From Saururus chinensis (Eukaryota > Streptophyta > Magnoliopsida > Piperales > Saururaceae): DNA of 64,000 nt. The position numbers and the translations under genes were made by a program. This document shows, one piece after another, positions 1 through 13,184 of the stretch (positions are counted from its first letter, which is position 1; the number at the start of each line of letters is the position of its first letter). The notes below the pieces were generated by a model. The model saw only the letters and a list, made by a program, of their open reading frames with translations, had not been told where the DNA came from and did not search any database. The stretch covers positions 3,286,001 to 3,350,000 of the forward strand of contig CP141145.1 of assembly GCA_035235625.1 (NCBI GenBank), written 5' to 3'.

Positions 1-822
1 CCCTTCTTCCCTCATGGCATGTTTCTATACATAAATAAAAGCTAATAGATGGAGTATAAGAATAGGCTCGTATATCATTTTACTACCAGCATTCTTCTTT
101 GTGCATCTAATTTGATTCTATCAGTTATTAGGACTATGCAGCAATGAGCTATTCTAATGTATATCCCAAGTAGTAATGGTAGTTAAGAGGGTCTTGCTGC
201 TAAAAATCAGCTGACAAGGATGCAATCATTATTAATATCATAACTAGAAACCACACAGTAGTTTATTAATAATGTTATCACGCATCATCTGCTTTTGCAA
301 AGCTCTTAGTTTTTAAAGTATTATCCGCTTTTGCAAAGCTGAGTTAAATAACTAACGGTACTATGTATATTTTGGTAAATTCCTACTTTATAGTTTCATA
401 AATGAGTTTTTTCTATATTACTTGGCCTGAGACACAAATATTTCATATTCCCTGGTTTTGTAAAAAATATTCCATAGAACCTAAACAATTTTTAGAAAAA
501 ATTGGACCAAAATACCCCTACAAAAAGGGTTAGGGTTGAAAATCGTGTAAACCAATTGTGACACATAAATATTACTATCAGCAACCACATGAAAAAAGTT
601 CTTCCTTTGGATGTTAATATCGGCACCACATGAAGCGGATAAAAAAAGGTCTTGTTTATCCATCTATTCATTCACAGCTGTTTAATTTTTGTGCAAGCAA
701 AAGAATTTTTGCTGTTATTTCTGCAGCTCTACTTTCTTTTCAGATGACTCTTACTCATGTAACAGCGATGCATTGAGTAAGATGAAGGAAGATCTACTTT
801 GTTCAGTCAAATAATAGAACAA
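1..822. repeat. Segmental duplication arm, copy A
   Basis: This block is repeated in the same orientation at about 38539-39351. Over the first 120 bases I count about 5 mismatches (roughly 4%). The two copies stay collinear up to the shared end near AATAGAACAA, where copy A runs into GA-rich DNA and copy B continues into other sequence. It contains no convincing gene; a 60-residue minus-strand frame at 481-663 is not conserved as a frame in the other copy. Because the window begins exactly at the alignable start, the true left edge may lie outside. Confidence 0.85.
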
Positions 823-3745
823 AGGAGAGGGAGAGAGAGGAGAGGGAGAGAGAGGAGAGGGAGAGGGAGAGGGAGAGAGAGAGAGAGAGGAGAGAGAGTA
901 AGAGCGGAGAGAGGAGAGAGATAGAGAGAGGGGAGAGAGGAGAGAGAGAAAGAGAGGAGAGGGAGAGAGAGAGAGGAGAGGGATGGTAACTTTATTTTAA
1001 TTTTTTGTATGAATTTTTATATTTTTAAAATAAAAAATTAAAATACATACTAATAGCGAAGTATATGAATATACTTTGCTATTAATATATGTATTGACGA
1101 CCTATAAAATTATATGTTGCTAGCTAATATGATTTCTGATAATTATTTTTTTTATTTTTTAAAATTAATTTTAAATAATAAAAAATCTTAAAAAATTGAA
1201 ATTAGAGGAGAGATAGTGCATAGGGAAAGAGGAGAGAGAGGAGAGAGAGAAGAGAGGGAAGAGACAGAGGGGTGGGAAGAGGAAAAAAGAGAGGGAAGAG
1301 AGAGAGGGGAGGGAAGAGGAAAGAAGAGAGGGAAGAGAGAGGGGAGGGAAGAGGAGAGAAGAGAAGAGAGGGAAGAGAGAGAGAGAGAGGGGGAGGGAAT
1401 AGGAGAGAAGAGAGGGAAGAGAGAGAGGGGGAGGGAAGAAAGAGAGAGGAGAGGGAAGGTAAGAGAGAGAGAGAGGAGTATGAAGCAGAGAGGAAGAGGA
1501 AGAGGAGAGAGGGGAGAGAGTGGAAAGAGAGGAGAGGGAGATAAGAGATAGTGGAGAGGGGAGAGAGGAGAGAGAGGGGAAAGAGATGAGAGGGAGAGAG
1601 AGAGAGGAGAGGGAGAGTAATTTTATTTTAATTTTTTTATATTTTTTTATTAATTTTTAAAATAAAAAATTAAAATTAAAATACATACTAATAGCGACGT
1701 ATAACTTTATACATTGCTCTTATGATTTCTCTTAATTATTTTTTTATTTTTTAAAATTATATTTGAAGAATAAAAAATCTTAAAAAACTAAAATTAGAGG
1801 AGAGATAGTGTAGGGAGAGAGGAGAGGGAAGAGAGAGAGAGAGAGGAATAAGATGGAGAGAGTAAGAGGACACAGATAGAGAGGAGAGAGGGGAAAGAGA
1901 GGGGAGAGAGGAGAGAGAGGGAGAGAGAGGGGAGGGAAGAGAAAGAGGAGGGAAGAGAGAGAGAGAGGAGAGGGTGAGTAATTTTATTTTAATTTTTTAA
2001 ACTTTTTTTAATAATTTTTATATTTGAAAAAAATTTAAATTGAAATTCATACTAATAGCGACATGTATGTTTATATGTTTCTATTAGTATATGTATTAGC
2101 GACGTATAAAAGTATACGCCACTAATACATGACGTATTAGCGATGTAAAAATTTATGTCTCTGACATGATTTCTTTTAATTTTTTTATATTTTAAATTTA
2201 ATTTCAAAGAATAAAATATCTTTAAACATTGAAATTAGAGGAGAGAGAGTTTGTAGGGAGAGAGGAGAGGGTAGAGAGAGAGAGGGGAGGGAAGAGAGAG
2301 GAGAGGGGGTGGGGGGAGGAGAGAGAGAGGGAGGGAGGGGGAGGGGAGAGAGAGCGAGGGAGGAGAGAGAAGGAGAGTGAGAGAAGGGAGAGATAGAGGA
2401 GAGAGAGAGAGGAGAAGGGAGAGAGGAGAGAGAGAGAGAGGGAGGGAGGGAAGAGAGAGAGGGGAGGGAAGAGAGAGAGGAGTGGGTATAGATTTTTTAA
2501 AAAAATTATTTTTAAAAATAATACATTATAAAAAATTGAAATTGAAGGAGAGAGAGTGAAGGGGAGGGAGAAGAGAGTGAGAGGGAGGGAGGGAGGGAGG
2601 GAGGGGAAGAGAGAGAGGGAGGGGGGAGGAGAGAGGGAGGGAGGGAGGGAGGGGGAGGAGAGAGAGGGAGGAGATATGAATTTTTTTAAAATTAATTTTT
2701 AAAAATAAAAAATTATAAAAAATTGAATTTGGAGGAGAGAGAGGGGAAGGAGGAGAGAGAGGGAGGTGGGAGGAGAGAGAGAGAGAGGGGGAGGGAGGGA
2801 GGGAAGAGAGAGAGAGAGAGGGAGAGGGAGGGAGGGAGGGAGAAGAGAGAGAGGGAGGGAAGAGAGAGAGAGAGAAGGGAGAGAGAGAAGAGAGAGGAGA
2901 ATAGAGAGGGGAGGGAAGACATAGAGAGGAGTGGGGAGGGAGGAGAGAGTGAGGAGAGGGGAGGGAAGAGAGAGGGGAGAGGGGAAGGGAAGGAAGAGAG
3001 AGAGGAGAAATGAAGGAGGAGAGAGAGAGGAGAGGGGAGGGAGGAAAGAGAGAGGGGAGGGAAGACATAGAGAGGAGTGGGGAGGGAGGAGAGAGTGAGG
3101 AGAGGGGAGGGAAGAGAGAGAGGAGAGGGGAAGGGAAGGAAGAGAGAGAGGAGAAATGAAGGAGGAGAGAGAGAGGAGAGGGGAGGGAGGAAAGAGAGAG
3201 GGGAGGGAAGAGAGAGAGGGAGAGGGGAGGGGATATGGAATTTTTTTAAAAAAAATATAAGAGGCAGATACATGTATACATTGCTAATACTACGTTGTAT
3301 TAGTGATGTATAGGTGTATACATTGCGAATACAATAATATATTCGCAACGTATATCTTAAACGTCGCTAATACGTAGTAATAGTGATGTTCACTGTGAGT
3401 GTCTCAAATTATATTTTTTTTGAAAAAGAAAGTATCGCAGGCAAAACTTCGCCCGCCTGTAAATTCCCACCCCGGTCCCCCCCACCGGCCCGCCGACTGC
3501 TTGGTTCCCCTTCGCCGCCGTGCTGACCATCCTCCACTCCGCCTCGCTGCTACCTCCCCACCACCTTCCCACCGCCTTCCCTCTGCCTTTGGTTCGTCCT
3601 CCCCCCTCATCCCTCTCCCCTTGCTCCGGACCACTCCCCCTGTTCCGCCGAAGAGAGGATGGCTGGAGCAGGGGAGAGGAGGGCTGGCAGATGTCACTGC
3701 CCCTTGCTCTGGACCCCCCCAGCTGCCCCATCTCTTCCCCCCGCA
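823..3745. mobile_element. Degraded CACTA-family element with expanded GA arrays
   Basis: GA-rich arrays (823-985, 1203-1618, 1797-1978, 2238-2490, 2545-2675, 2730-3235) alternate with short AT-rich spacers carrying TATTAGCGACG-type subterminal repeats (for example 1050-1120, 2050-2160, 3270-3385). A GC-rich segment follows at about 3430-3740. The same module order occurs in the bounded CACTA element at 39503-40978 of the duplicate locus, and the GC-rich segments align (3604-3690 with 40824-40915). Both terminal inverted repeats are missing here, so this copy has lost its ends while the GA part has expanded. The long reading frames are low-complexity Arg/Glu/Gly or Ser/Leu/Pro strings and not genes. 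Confidence 0.65.
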
Positions 3746-6128
3746 AAGAGATGTATAATCTAGCATTAGTAGATGTCCCTTTGGCTTTATGGCATATGCG
3801 ATACTTCCCAATAGATCTATACACTTCATTGCGAATAAATGGCTAAAAAAGAAGAAGAAGAAAGTTGAAAACTCTTATTTGTTCCCATATGACCCTTATC
3901 ACGCAACTCTTTAATGATCTTCAAGTGCAAGCTATAAGTAGGAAAACAGAACCATTTGCCTTTGAAAAACACCCATCATGCAATAAATTATTTGATTTTT
4001 GTCAAGCCTCAAGTTTACATAAAACATTAGCAAAGAAAAGATAAAAAATCTATAGCTCCTGATGTGAATGCGCATACTAGTGAGTAAGCATGGTCCATGA
4101 CTTAAGGCATCTGGAACCAACTCGACTTATGATTAAGCACAAAATTAAATTCCTACAAATAAGTTGCCCATTGTGCATGTCTAGTTGATAATTTTTCTTG
4201 GCTATTAATATGCTTATGAGCAGAATCATCAGAATATGGAATAAACTCTGCATGAATCAAATAATGTCTCCAATGTCGAAGAGCCTGGGCAATAAAATAA
4301 AACTAAACATCATAGGTACTATGTTTTCCTCATGCTTTTGATAACTTCACACTAAAATAAGTAATTCGATGCCCCTCTTGACTTAGGACAACCCAAATAC
4401 CATCTTTTAAAACATCACAATGTAGCTCAAAAGGCTTGGCAAAGTTAGGCAAGGCTAACACATGCGTTAAAATAAATTTCTTTTAATAAGATCAGCAAAT
4501 GAACCTTCAACTTCATCACTCCAAATAAAAGACCCTAATTTTATACAATCAATAATATGAGACATAATAGTACTAAAATGGGGAATAAACCTCCAATAAA
4601 AAGAAGCCAACCTATGAAAACTATATACCTCATGTATATTAGTAGGTCTTGACCAATGTTTTACTACATCAACCTTATTTTCAATCACAACTATTCCATT
4701 CTTTGAAACAACATACCCAAGGAAGAGTACAAAATCTTGTATAAAAGAACAATTCTTGATAGCTGCAAAAAGTCTATCCCTACGAAGGACAACTAAAACA
4801 TATCGTAGATGTTGTAAGTGAGAATCACTACCAGAGCTATAAAGTCTATTATCAAAATCGACCACTACAAATCTGCCAATAAAGCGTCAAAGAGCTTAGT
4901 TCATAACCCTCATAAATGCGCTAGTGGCATTAGACAACCCAAAATGCATGACCAACAATTCATATTGTCTTGAAAGCTACCTTCCATTCATCACCTGGTA
5001 TGATTCCGATTTAATGATATCTACTCTTCAAATTTAACCTGCTAAAGATAAATGCACCACTCAAATAATCAAGTAAATTATCAAGGCGGGGAATAGGAGA
5101 ATGGTACTTGACAATAATTTTATTAATGACTATTATCTGCACACATAAGCCAACTACCATCCTTCTTTGGTGTAAGTAAAGCTGACACATCACATGGACT
5201 CAAAACTCTCTCTAATATATCCTTTGCTCAATAACTTAAGGTCTTGTCGCTGAAGCTCCTCATGCTCCTTTGTACTCATCATATAATAGGGATGATTAGG
5301 GAGTGTAGATATAGACACAAGGTCAATTTGATGTTGGATGTCTCTAAGGGGTGACAATCAATTGGGTAAAAATTCTAGGAAACCATCATGATACTCATGC
5401 ACCAAAGGTTTAACATCCTCATGAATATCCTCACCTTTAATATCCTTCTTAGAAACTAAAGTATAAATAACACTATCTCCCTTCAATTTTTTCATAAATT
5501 TTAACCTAGACAAAAGAGTCACCTCTTTATTGTTTTGGGGTTTTTGTGCTATTCCACATAAAATTATAGGTGTTCTTATGGCCATCCTATATCATAAACA
5601 ACATTATCTCCCGTCAATTCTTCGAGAAATTTTATCCTAGACAAAAGAGTCACCTCTTTGTTATTTTGGGGTTTAATCATCTCATCCTTATGGGACACAA
5701 TGACAAGTTTTTTGTTATTCCACATAAAATTATAGGTGTTCTTACGACCATCATATATCACAAAACAACTATATTACAAAGGATACCCAAGTAACAAATG
5801 AAAAGAATCCATAGCAACAATATTACACCATATCTAATCCTTATATGTCGAACCGATAAAGAAATGAATTAAACATCATTTAAAGACTTATACCTCACTT
5901 ATTTTCTTCAACCAAGAAAGTGGTATGGATGAGGATGAGGTGTAGTGCTTAATAGAAGCTTTTGAGCTACCTCTTCAGCCACCACATTGTTACAACTTCC
6001 CGAATCAATCACAAGATGACAAACCTTACTCCCAATAGTGCAAATAGTGTGAAATATATTATTGTTTAACCAACGATCACCCTCCATATCCTTATGGCCA
6101 TATCCTTATGGGCAAAGCAAAGGCAACA
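3746..6128 (-). pseudogene. Ty3/gypsy pol remnant, locus A
   Basis: Minus-strand pieces appear in pol order. Aspartic protease with VIDSGSCNNVV lies at about 5900-6050; RT palm fragments (IPRLDNLLDYLSGA) at 5011-5193; the RT thumb (FLGYVVSKNGI, SFHRLASFYWRF) at 4467-4865; RNase H pieces (QALRHWRHYL, SDDSAHKHINSQEKLS) at about 4130-4440; and an integrase zinc-region trace (ICHKAKGTSTNA) near 3750-3800. Frames are interrupted by many stops and shifts, so no protein can be made. The DSG protease triad is still readable. The element is cut on its 5' side by the LTR that begins at 6129 and on its 3' side by the CACTA-derived DNA. The clade is uncertain. A collinear copy lies at 40979-43515. Confidence 0.75.
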
Positions 6129-9100
6129 TGTAAGATCTCTAACTCTAAACCAGTTTAATTTCTATTTAATTTTATGATATTGAGTGGTTTAGCTTAAATT
6201 GCAGGCCTGACTTAATTTGGTTAAGTGTTAGTAATTATGGTTTTAACAACGTTTAATTTATTTTTATAAGTTTTAATATTACACTTCATTTATGTGGTTT
6301 TACAAATTTTATTCGAATTTATGGTATTTTTTACTAAATTAAGGGTGTGGACCTGCTGTGGGCCCCACATCCACAATTGGATGACATGTAATCCACATGA
6401 CCCTAAACTTGAATTATTTTATATCAGTGAGTTTTAGAATGATTAAACTCATTTTAAGTCCTAAAGAAACCCTAATTAACCACATAGGGCATTTTTACAT
6501 ATTTTTATAGCCCAATAGTTTGTAAACATTGTCCAACACCTTACTATTTAAAGAAAAACCATAGCCACTTACCCATTTGGGGAAGGCCTGTGCAAGGGAG
6601 AGGGAGGTGCTCTACCCTTAATTCCCAAAGAGGAAATTTTGATTTAGGTGAGTTTTTGTGCCCTAATCACCCCAAATATCTTGATTTTGGTTTTAATCCT
6701 TCTTATCTTTAATTTTCCCAAATAGATTCTTGATTTATTTCATTAAAAATTTTATTTTAATTTTGATTGTAAACCCTAAATGGGTGAGTTTCATTTTTAA
6801 CCAAAGAAAATCATAGATCTACCTATTTTCAAGTTGATTTAAGCTTATTAGTTGATTTTAATTAAATTTTAACAAAAAACCCTAATTTTGTGTAGGATTT
6901 CTTGAGGCATGATTGTTGATCCAAGGACTTCATAGAGGTAAGGGGATTTCATCTCATGTGGTTTTATCCATTGGATTGCATGATTGAAGGTTTATGTGGG
7001 TTATAACTTCATTTTGAGCTATGATGGTGATTTGTTAAAAGCATGCTATTTATGTCTACTTTCTTGTAATTAAGCATGATAATGGTTAGATCTATCGTGT
7101 TCTATGGTTGTATTTTGATATTATGAAGTTCTATGGTAATTCTAGAATTTATCTAGAATTTCTTAGATATTTTTGGTTTAATTTTTGGAAGGTTGAAGGT
7201 GAATCAGGGAATGAGCAAAAAGTGAGTTGTTAAGGGCATTTGAACAAACAGCTCAACAAGTGTTTGAACAACCTATCTAGCCTATCAAATGACTTGGCAT
7301 TCGAATGGGCAAACATTCGAACGACCAAATGACAGCTTTGCCATCTTTATGTATTTTGGCTATTTCTTATTCTCTTTCAAAAAATCTAATTCCTTATGAT
7401 TAAAATGAGTTATTATTGCCTATAAATTCTGTTGTGGTTGCATGAAGACCATCTTGGAATGTATAATTTAGCTTGAGCATGATTTAGGATATATTTGTTT
7501 AATTTTAGCATGATATTCTGCTTGTCTTAAATTCACGTTGATAACTTCTTCGTGATTACTTGATGATTTCTGTAGGTTTCACCATGATGATGTATATACA
7601 TGTTAACACATGTTATATTAATTTTAAGTGAATTATGTTCCTATGTTCTAACTTAAGTATGATAATGTTTATACTTATCTAAGTCTAGCATAATGTAATA
7701 CTTGCCTTGAACTCTTATTTTTGATATTTTCATCATATTTACTCTTTGATTTCAATAGGGTAGGACTATGATAAAATTATCGATGCTTGCCTTTACAACA
7801 TTGATTATAGCTTGTTCTTGTTTCACATGTATTAGCTTAAGTTTGAACATTATTATTTATGTACACTCTTGTGAAGAGGTTTTTGATGTTATTGAACACA
7901 AATGGATCATGTTTCATGGATATGTTGACTGATTTTAGCGTGTTACCTTAAATTTGGACTCATTGGCATTTGCTCTTTTATATATCTTGTGGCATGAAAG
8001 CGATTTATAAACAAGGATTAATTGTGATTATCCATGATCAATCAATTGCATGAAATTGGATGTCAGATTAAATCACTTGAAGGCTTATCGAATTAGTTGT
8101 GGGTCTGAAAGGACATGTTTTTGTTTTGAATTCCTTTGAGAACATGGTGCCTCCTTGGGTTGGGATGAACTAATTGCGGTGTAAGTTTATTTGTTAAGTT
8201 ATTTAGACCCTGAGAATCCAAGATGGTATATTTGTGTGCACCGGCTTACCATGTGCTCTAATTTTCATTTGTGGAATTCAGACTCTCCCATCAAGAGATT
8301 GGCCTTAGGGAGCACACTGCCCTAGTTTTTATTTTGTTAGAATTTGGACATTCCCTGCAAGGTTTGTCCCTGGCAGGCAGGTTGCTTTGGTTTTCTTTCT
8401 TAGAATTTGGACCTTCTTTTATAAGGATTGTCCTTGGTGAGCAGGGGGTATCTTCCATGTTTGCAAACCTACCCAAAATGCTCTAGTTTTCCTTTTTATT
8501 GTAATTTGGACCTTCCCCGCAAGGAATGGTCCTTAGAGAGCAGGTTGATTATTTAATTTTCTCAATTGTGAGACATTCACCATTGATTTATTACATGCAT
8601 ATGGAAGATAATGCTCATTTACAAAGATTGTGTAGGAAGAATGGAGATTATTTTACATATGTGATTATGGTATGATTTGCATGGATATGCTAGAAGGTGT
8701 GTTGATACACTTGATGTTGTAGGGTGAATATTTTTTAGAAATGATTCATGCAGGATATGATTATAATAACGAGTTTCATATGTTTACACATGGTGTTTAT
8801 GTGTTATGAGCTATATTTGAACCCATGATGCACAAGTAGCATAAATGTGCTTATGGAATGTGGGATATAGCATGATATGTAGGTTATAAGGATATGTGTC
8901 GATGAAATATGTTATAGATATCATGATATGCGTGTGACATGAATATGTATTGATGAAATATGTTATATATAGAGCATAATATGTAGTTAGCATGACATGC
9001 AGGTGGTATGAGTAGATCCTTATGGAATGTAAATAGGACGTGATGCACATGTGGCAAAGGTTTATGTGATACTATATTGAATGGGCATAATAATTGACTA

Positions 9101-9461
9101 TGTGATGAATGTTGTGATTGTTCATGTATGTGTTATTATTATAAATTTACTTTATGTATTAAAACCCTTACTAAGCTTTGGATTACCCCTTTTTGTTTGT
9201 GTTTTGTTTTGGGGCTACATGTTGTGCTATGCAGGTTGTTCGGATGGGCTCTATGTGGAGCATGTGGCTGGTATTGATCATTGAGAGGGGATGCATTGAG
9301 GTGTTTGTTTTATGATAACTTTGATAGCATGATATGTTGAGTCCTTTGTAAACTTAAACTATACTTCACACTTCTATGTAACCATTGTTGGCTTGGACCC
9401 TTATTAGTCATTATTGGCTTAGACTTATTTTAGCCATGTGTGGGTTGTTTATGACTAAGTA
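6129..9461 (+). mobile_element. LTR family 1, 5' part (locus A)
   Basis: It starts with TGTAAGATCTCT at the point where the pol remnant stops, and aligns over its whole length with 43516-46654. The last five bases (9457-9461, AAGTA) are the left target-site copy of the solo LTR that follows; the sequence resumes beyond that solo LTR at 13185. The organisation resembles LTR family 2 (same start, similar internal motifs), so it is probably a related Tekay/Del-type LTR. The 3' end of the LTR was not identified. No internal gag or pol of this element is visible. Small frames inside (8271-8486, 9081-9284) are not coding in character. Confidence 0.6.
8255..8550. repeat. Imperfect tandem repeats of about 70 bp within LTR family 1
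   Basis: About four units share the pattern AATTTGGACCTTC, then CAAGG, then GTCCTTAGGGAGCAGG. They are conserved at 45467-45762 in the duplicate locus. A comparable repeat with unit core GGATTCGGACGTTCC lies in LTR family 2 (11935-12070). Confidence 0.6.
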
Positions 9462-12400
9462 TGTGAGATCTCTAAACTCAAACTAGTTCATTTTATTTGA
9501 TTTAATAATTATTTTGTGGTTTAATGTTAACTTTGATTGGTTTTGACCTATTTTCGAATTTAAGTGTTTAATAGTGGTTTTGGATCAAATTTTCTTACTA
9601 AGATGGTTTTTATGATAACATAAGTCAATAGAATGTTTTTTGGAATTTTTGATTATTTTTCTCGAAATGTTTGGGGGCGGGACCCGACATGGGCCCCAGG
9701 TGCGAAATTTGGATGATAGGTCCCTAATGACCCTAACAACATCTTAAGACAGTAATTAAATATTTTAAAATATTTAGACATTAATTTGAGCTTAAAATAA
9801 GCAAATTTTTTATTTTTAGTGTTAAATCTTATTTATACCCCACCTATTTGTTAGATTTACCCCAAAGTCTACTATAAATAGAAAAGGCTCATCTACTTTC
9901 CTAATTGGGAAGGGCTGAAATCTGGAGCTTAGAAGCCCTAATCCCCATTTCCAAAAAAGAAAAGCTGATTAAGGTAAAGATTAGCCTAATATATCACTAA
10001 TTTCTTAGGGTTTCTCCTAAACTTTCCAAATCTCTTATTTTCCCAAGGGTTGATCTAGATTTCTACCTAAAAAGCTATTGACTTGAACTTCTATTTCAAA
10101 TCCTTATGAAAGTTATTTCATTTTTTAACTCAATAAACCCTAGATCTACAATTTTTTAATAGATTTAGGTATTTTAAAGCGGATTTAAGCAAGTATTAAC
10201 AAAAGCACTCTTGTGGGTAGGATTTGAAGGTGTTGTAGTATCGATTTCAAGTATAAAAGCTCATTGAAGGTAAGTGATTTCATCCTAAGTAGATATGTGA
10301 TTTTAGATTTGATGTTTAATGGAGTTTTATGTGGGTTTTCATGGAGTTGAGCTTTAATAATGGATTTAGAAAACATAATCTTTCTTGTGATTTCTTAGTG
10401 TTTTTGGTTGTAAATGGTTAGATTTACTATTTCCTAAGCTTTGATTTCATTATTATGATGTTTGGGAGTGAGATTCGGTAGTTTAAGATGTTTATATGAA
10501 GTTGCGGTTTTGGATTCGAAGTGGAGAAGATGAACCATATATTCTAGTTTTGGCAATTGAACGGCCATGCAGGCCAATTGAACGGTTAGCTTTTTGAATG
10601 GCCTTGCAGGGCATTCAAACACCGACTCTGCAGTTTGGTGATTTTTGGGTATTTTGCTCATTTTTTATTTTTTTACTCCTAAGTATCATTTCTTATAATT
10701 ATGATGAATAATACAAGTTAGGATAAGTTATTGGAAGGGTATGATTTGATGTTGGATGCTATGATGAATGTTTCAGTGTTAAGTGAATTTTATGTAATTT
10801 AGTTAAGCATGTTATAAATTCTTGTCTTGAAAACATATTGAATAATTCCTCATATGTAAGGTATGATTCCAGTAAGGTTATAACGTGAGAATGGAATTGT
10901 ATGTCTTCACTTAATATGATTAAATTATGGGTGAATGATGGTGTCATGTCTAGCTTCAAGTGCGGTGTGAATATGCTTATCTAAGTATAACTTGATGTTG
11001 CACTTGATTTGAATTGTATTTTCTAATGGTTTTCACCCATGATTTCAGTAAAGAGTGATTATTAAATGTTAAAGAGCATGTGTGTGGTATGTTGATTGGT
11101 TATTTACAATGCATGTCCATATGCTTAGAATTAATTTTTTCTACCATGTAATGTTGTGGATGGTTGTCCACAACGGCCTAGCTAGCCGGTAATGAGAGGT
11201 GAGCGGTGCAGGAAGGCCGGGAAAGAGAGAGGGAGCGGCATGGCCGCCGGACAAAGGGAAGAGACAGAGAGGAAATGGGAGAAGAGACAAGTCAAATAAT
11301 CATTCCATAACTCAATTAGGGCATAACCCTTACATTTAAATAAACTAGCTAAGTGAGCTCACTAACAAGCACCTAAGGCTCATTAGCATAATTAAAATAA
11401 ATCACTAATATCCTAATTAACCTAATTACCTAAATGCCCTTATTAACCATAACATAATTAAAACCCTAACTACTAGCATGTAGACCCCAATAAAAGGCCC
11501 TTAGAATGTTCGCAACATGTACACATACTTGGGGGGGATAATTATGGTGATGATTGATATTATGATTATAAATGATGCATGTAGGACTAATGGGAGCACA
11601 TTTTCATGTATGTATTGCCCACATATGTACCATGTTGCATATATATCATGAAGTCAATTTACGAATGAGACTTTATCAAGATGAGCTGTGGTTGATCGAT
11701 TGGATGCAATGGTGTGAAATTACGTGCCAGATTAATCGATCGTTGGCTTATTAAAAATTGGTTGGTCTGAAAGGACATGATTTTGATTTGAGTTCTTGAG
11801 TGGAACATGGATCCTCCCCAGGTTGAGTTGAGTTGAATAGAGCTGAGTCGAGTTGACTTCAATGTGGTTGGGATTTTCTTGAGATAGTCATTGGACCCTG
11901 GGATTTCAGAGTGGTACGCCTTCATGCATCGGCTACTACGTGTTATAGGTTCTGTGTGTAAGATTCAGAGTCTTCCACCTCAGAGATGTCTAGGGCGAAT
12001 TCACTGCTCTAGGTTCCTTGTGTGGGATTCGGACGTTCCTGGCCAGGACTGTCTAGGGTGAGTAGAGGGGCCGACTACCCCAAACACCTTAGGTTTCCTT
12101 CATGGAAATTGGAACACGTCAAGAGTTGGTGGTATGATTGTATTTCTCTTCATAATGGAGACATTCACAGTTGTTGATGATGCATGCGTATGAGATAATA
12201 TTATTCCCAGGTTGCACAGATTGTGTAAGGATTGATTTGAGATTTTGTGACACATGTGAATGAGTTATTATGCATGATTTGGCATAGTGTAATTGAGACA
12301 CTTATCATACAGGGTGAATGATTTGTAGATGAATGATATGAATATGCATGATGTGATTACGTGTTAGAGACATGTGTTATGCATGTTGAATGTTATGAAG

Positions 12401-13184
12401 GGGAATGGGTTTGATATGCATGATTGTGGTGAGTGTGTTGACACACTCTTATGCATGATGAATGAATGCATTGAAAATAAATCATGAATGAGATGATATC
12501 ATGATATGCCATGTGAAATGGTATGCAGGAGATATGTAGATGATCTTATGAGTATGTATACATATGATGAGTAGTCATGCACAGGTTATGCGAATGTCTC
12601 ATAATAAATGCATGTGTTTTATGTGATGTATTCTAGGTGAAATATTTGTGATGATTTTGGATTTACTCTCTAGACGTATAATACCTTACTAAGTTTTACT
12701 CACCTCTCTTTCTGTGTTTTGTTTTGGGGTTGCATGGTGTAACATGCAGTTAACTAAGATCCTCTATATGAGGACAGTTGGGGAGAGCATGGGATTAGGT
12801 GTGGATGCCTCTAGACTTTGTTATGTTTTCTGGTTTACTCTGTTATGATAATAGAACATCATGTATGGTGGTTCTTATTTTAGACTTGTGTATATCTTAT
12901 ATTTTTAGATGTGCTTAAGACTTTCTGATTCGAGCCATGTGTGTCGGCTCAGGATTCTAAGTATGTGGGTGTAAGACTTGTAGACTAGTTCAGTGTTAAA
13001 GTCCTCTTTTATTTTCCTTATTTCTCTTGCACAAAAGTTTAAAGTTACGCACTCCGTATGTGAAATTCACTCGATATATGGGTTATAGTCTTTCGCTATG
13101 TTAAACCAACTTTGTCGCCTCCGTGCGCTTCGATTGTCTCTTGGACCAGTTCAGCTCGGGTCGGGCGGGTGCGGGGGCATGACA
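9462..13184 (+). mobile_element. Solo LTR, family 2 (Tekay/Del type), TSD AAGTA
   Basis: It begins TGTGAGATCTC and ends GGGGCATGACA. AAGTA flanks it on both sides (9457-9461 and 13185-13189). Net of a nested 366-bp insertion and its target-site copy it is about 3.35 kb, matching the 3.32-kb LTRs of the element at 46655-62339, which sits at the same AAGTA site in the duplicate locus. No internal region is present, so this is a solo LTR produced by recombination between LTRs. Confidence 0.85.
11152..11517. mobile_element. Nested 366-bp solo LTR or TRIM-like insertion
   Basis: This segment is absent from the corresponding place of the three other family-2 LTR stretches (near 56945 and 60660). 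It starts TGTTGTGGATGG and ends TTCGCAACA, giving a TGTTG/CAACA terminal inverted repeat. It is flanked by TGTAA (11147-11151) and TGTAC (11518-11522); the other LTR copies have TGTAC or a near variant at the empty site. The left part is GC/GA-rich and the right part AT-rich. It has no coding capacity. Confidence 0.7.

Noticed and set aside
1216..1551. Long Arg/Glu/Gly-rich reading frame (also 1272-1544, 2377-2559, 2723-3013, 16603-17076, 17962-18285, 39985-40197)
   Set aside because: Pure GA-repeat DNA stays open in several frames; no conserved domain, start context or codon bias.
2526..3348. Ser/Leu/Pro-rich minus-strand frames
   Set aside because: Complement of the same GA arrays; low complexity only.
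3390..3846. Overlapping frames on both strands in the GC-rich block
   Set aside because: Open because of base composition; the only meaningful piece is a short integrase trace that belongs to the pol remnant.
8271..9284. Small frames conserved in part between 8271-9284 and 45480-46477
   Set aside because: Conservation is at the DNA level of duplicated LTRs; frames differ in length and substitutions show no coding pattern.
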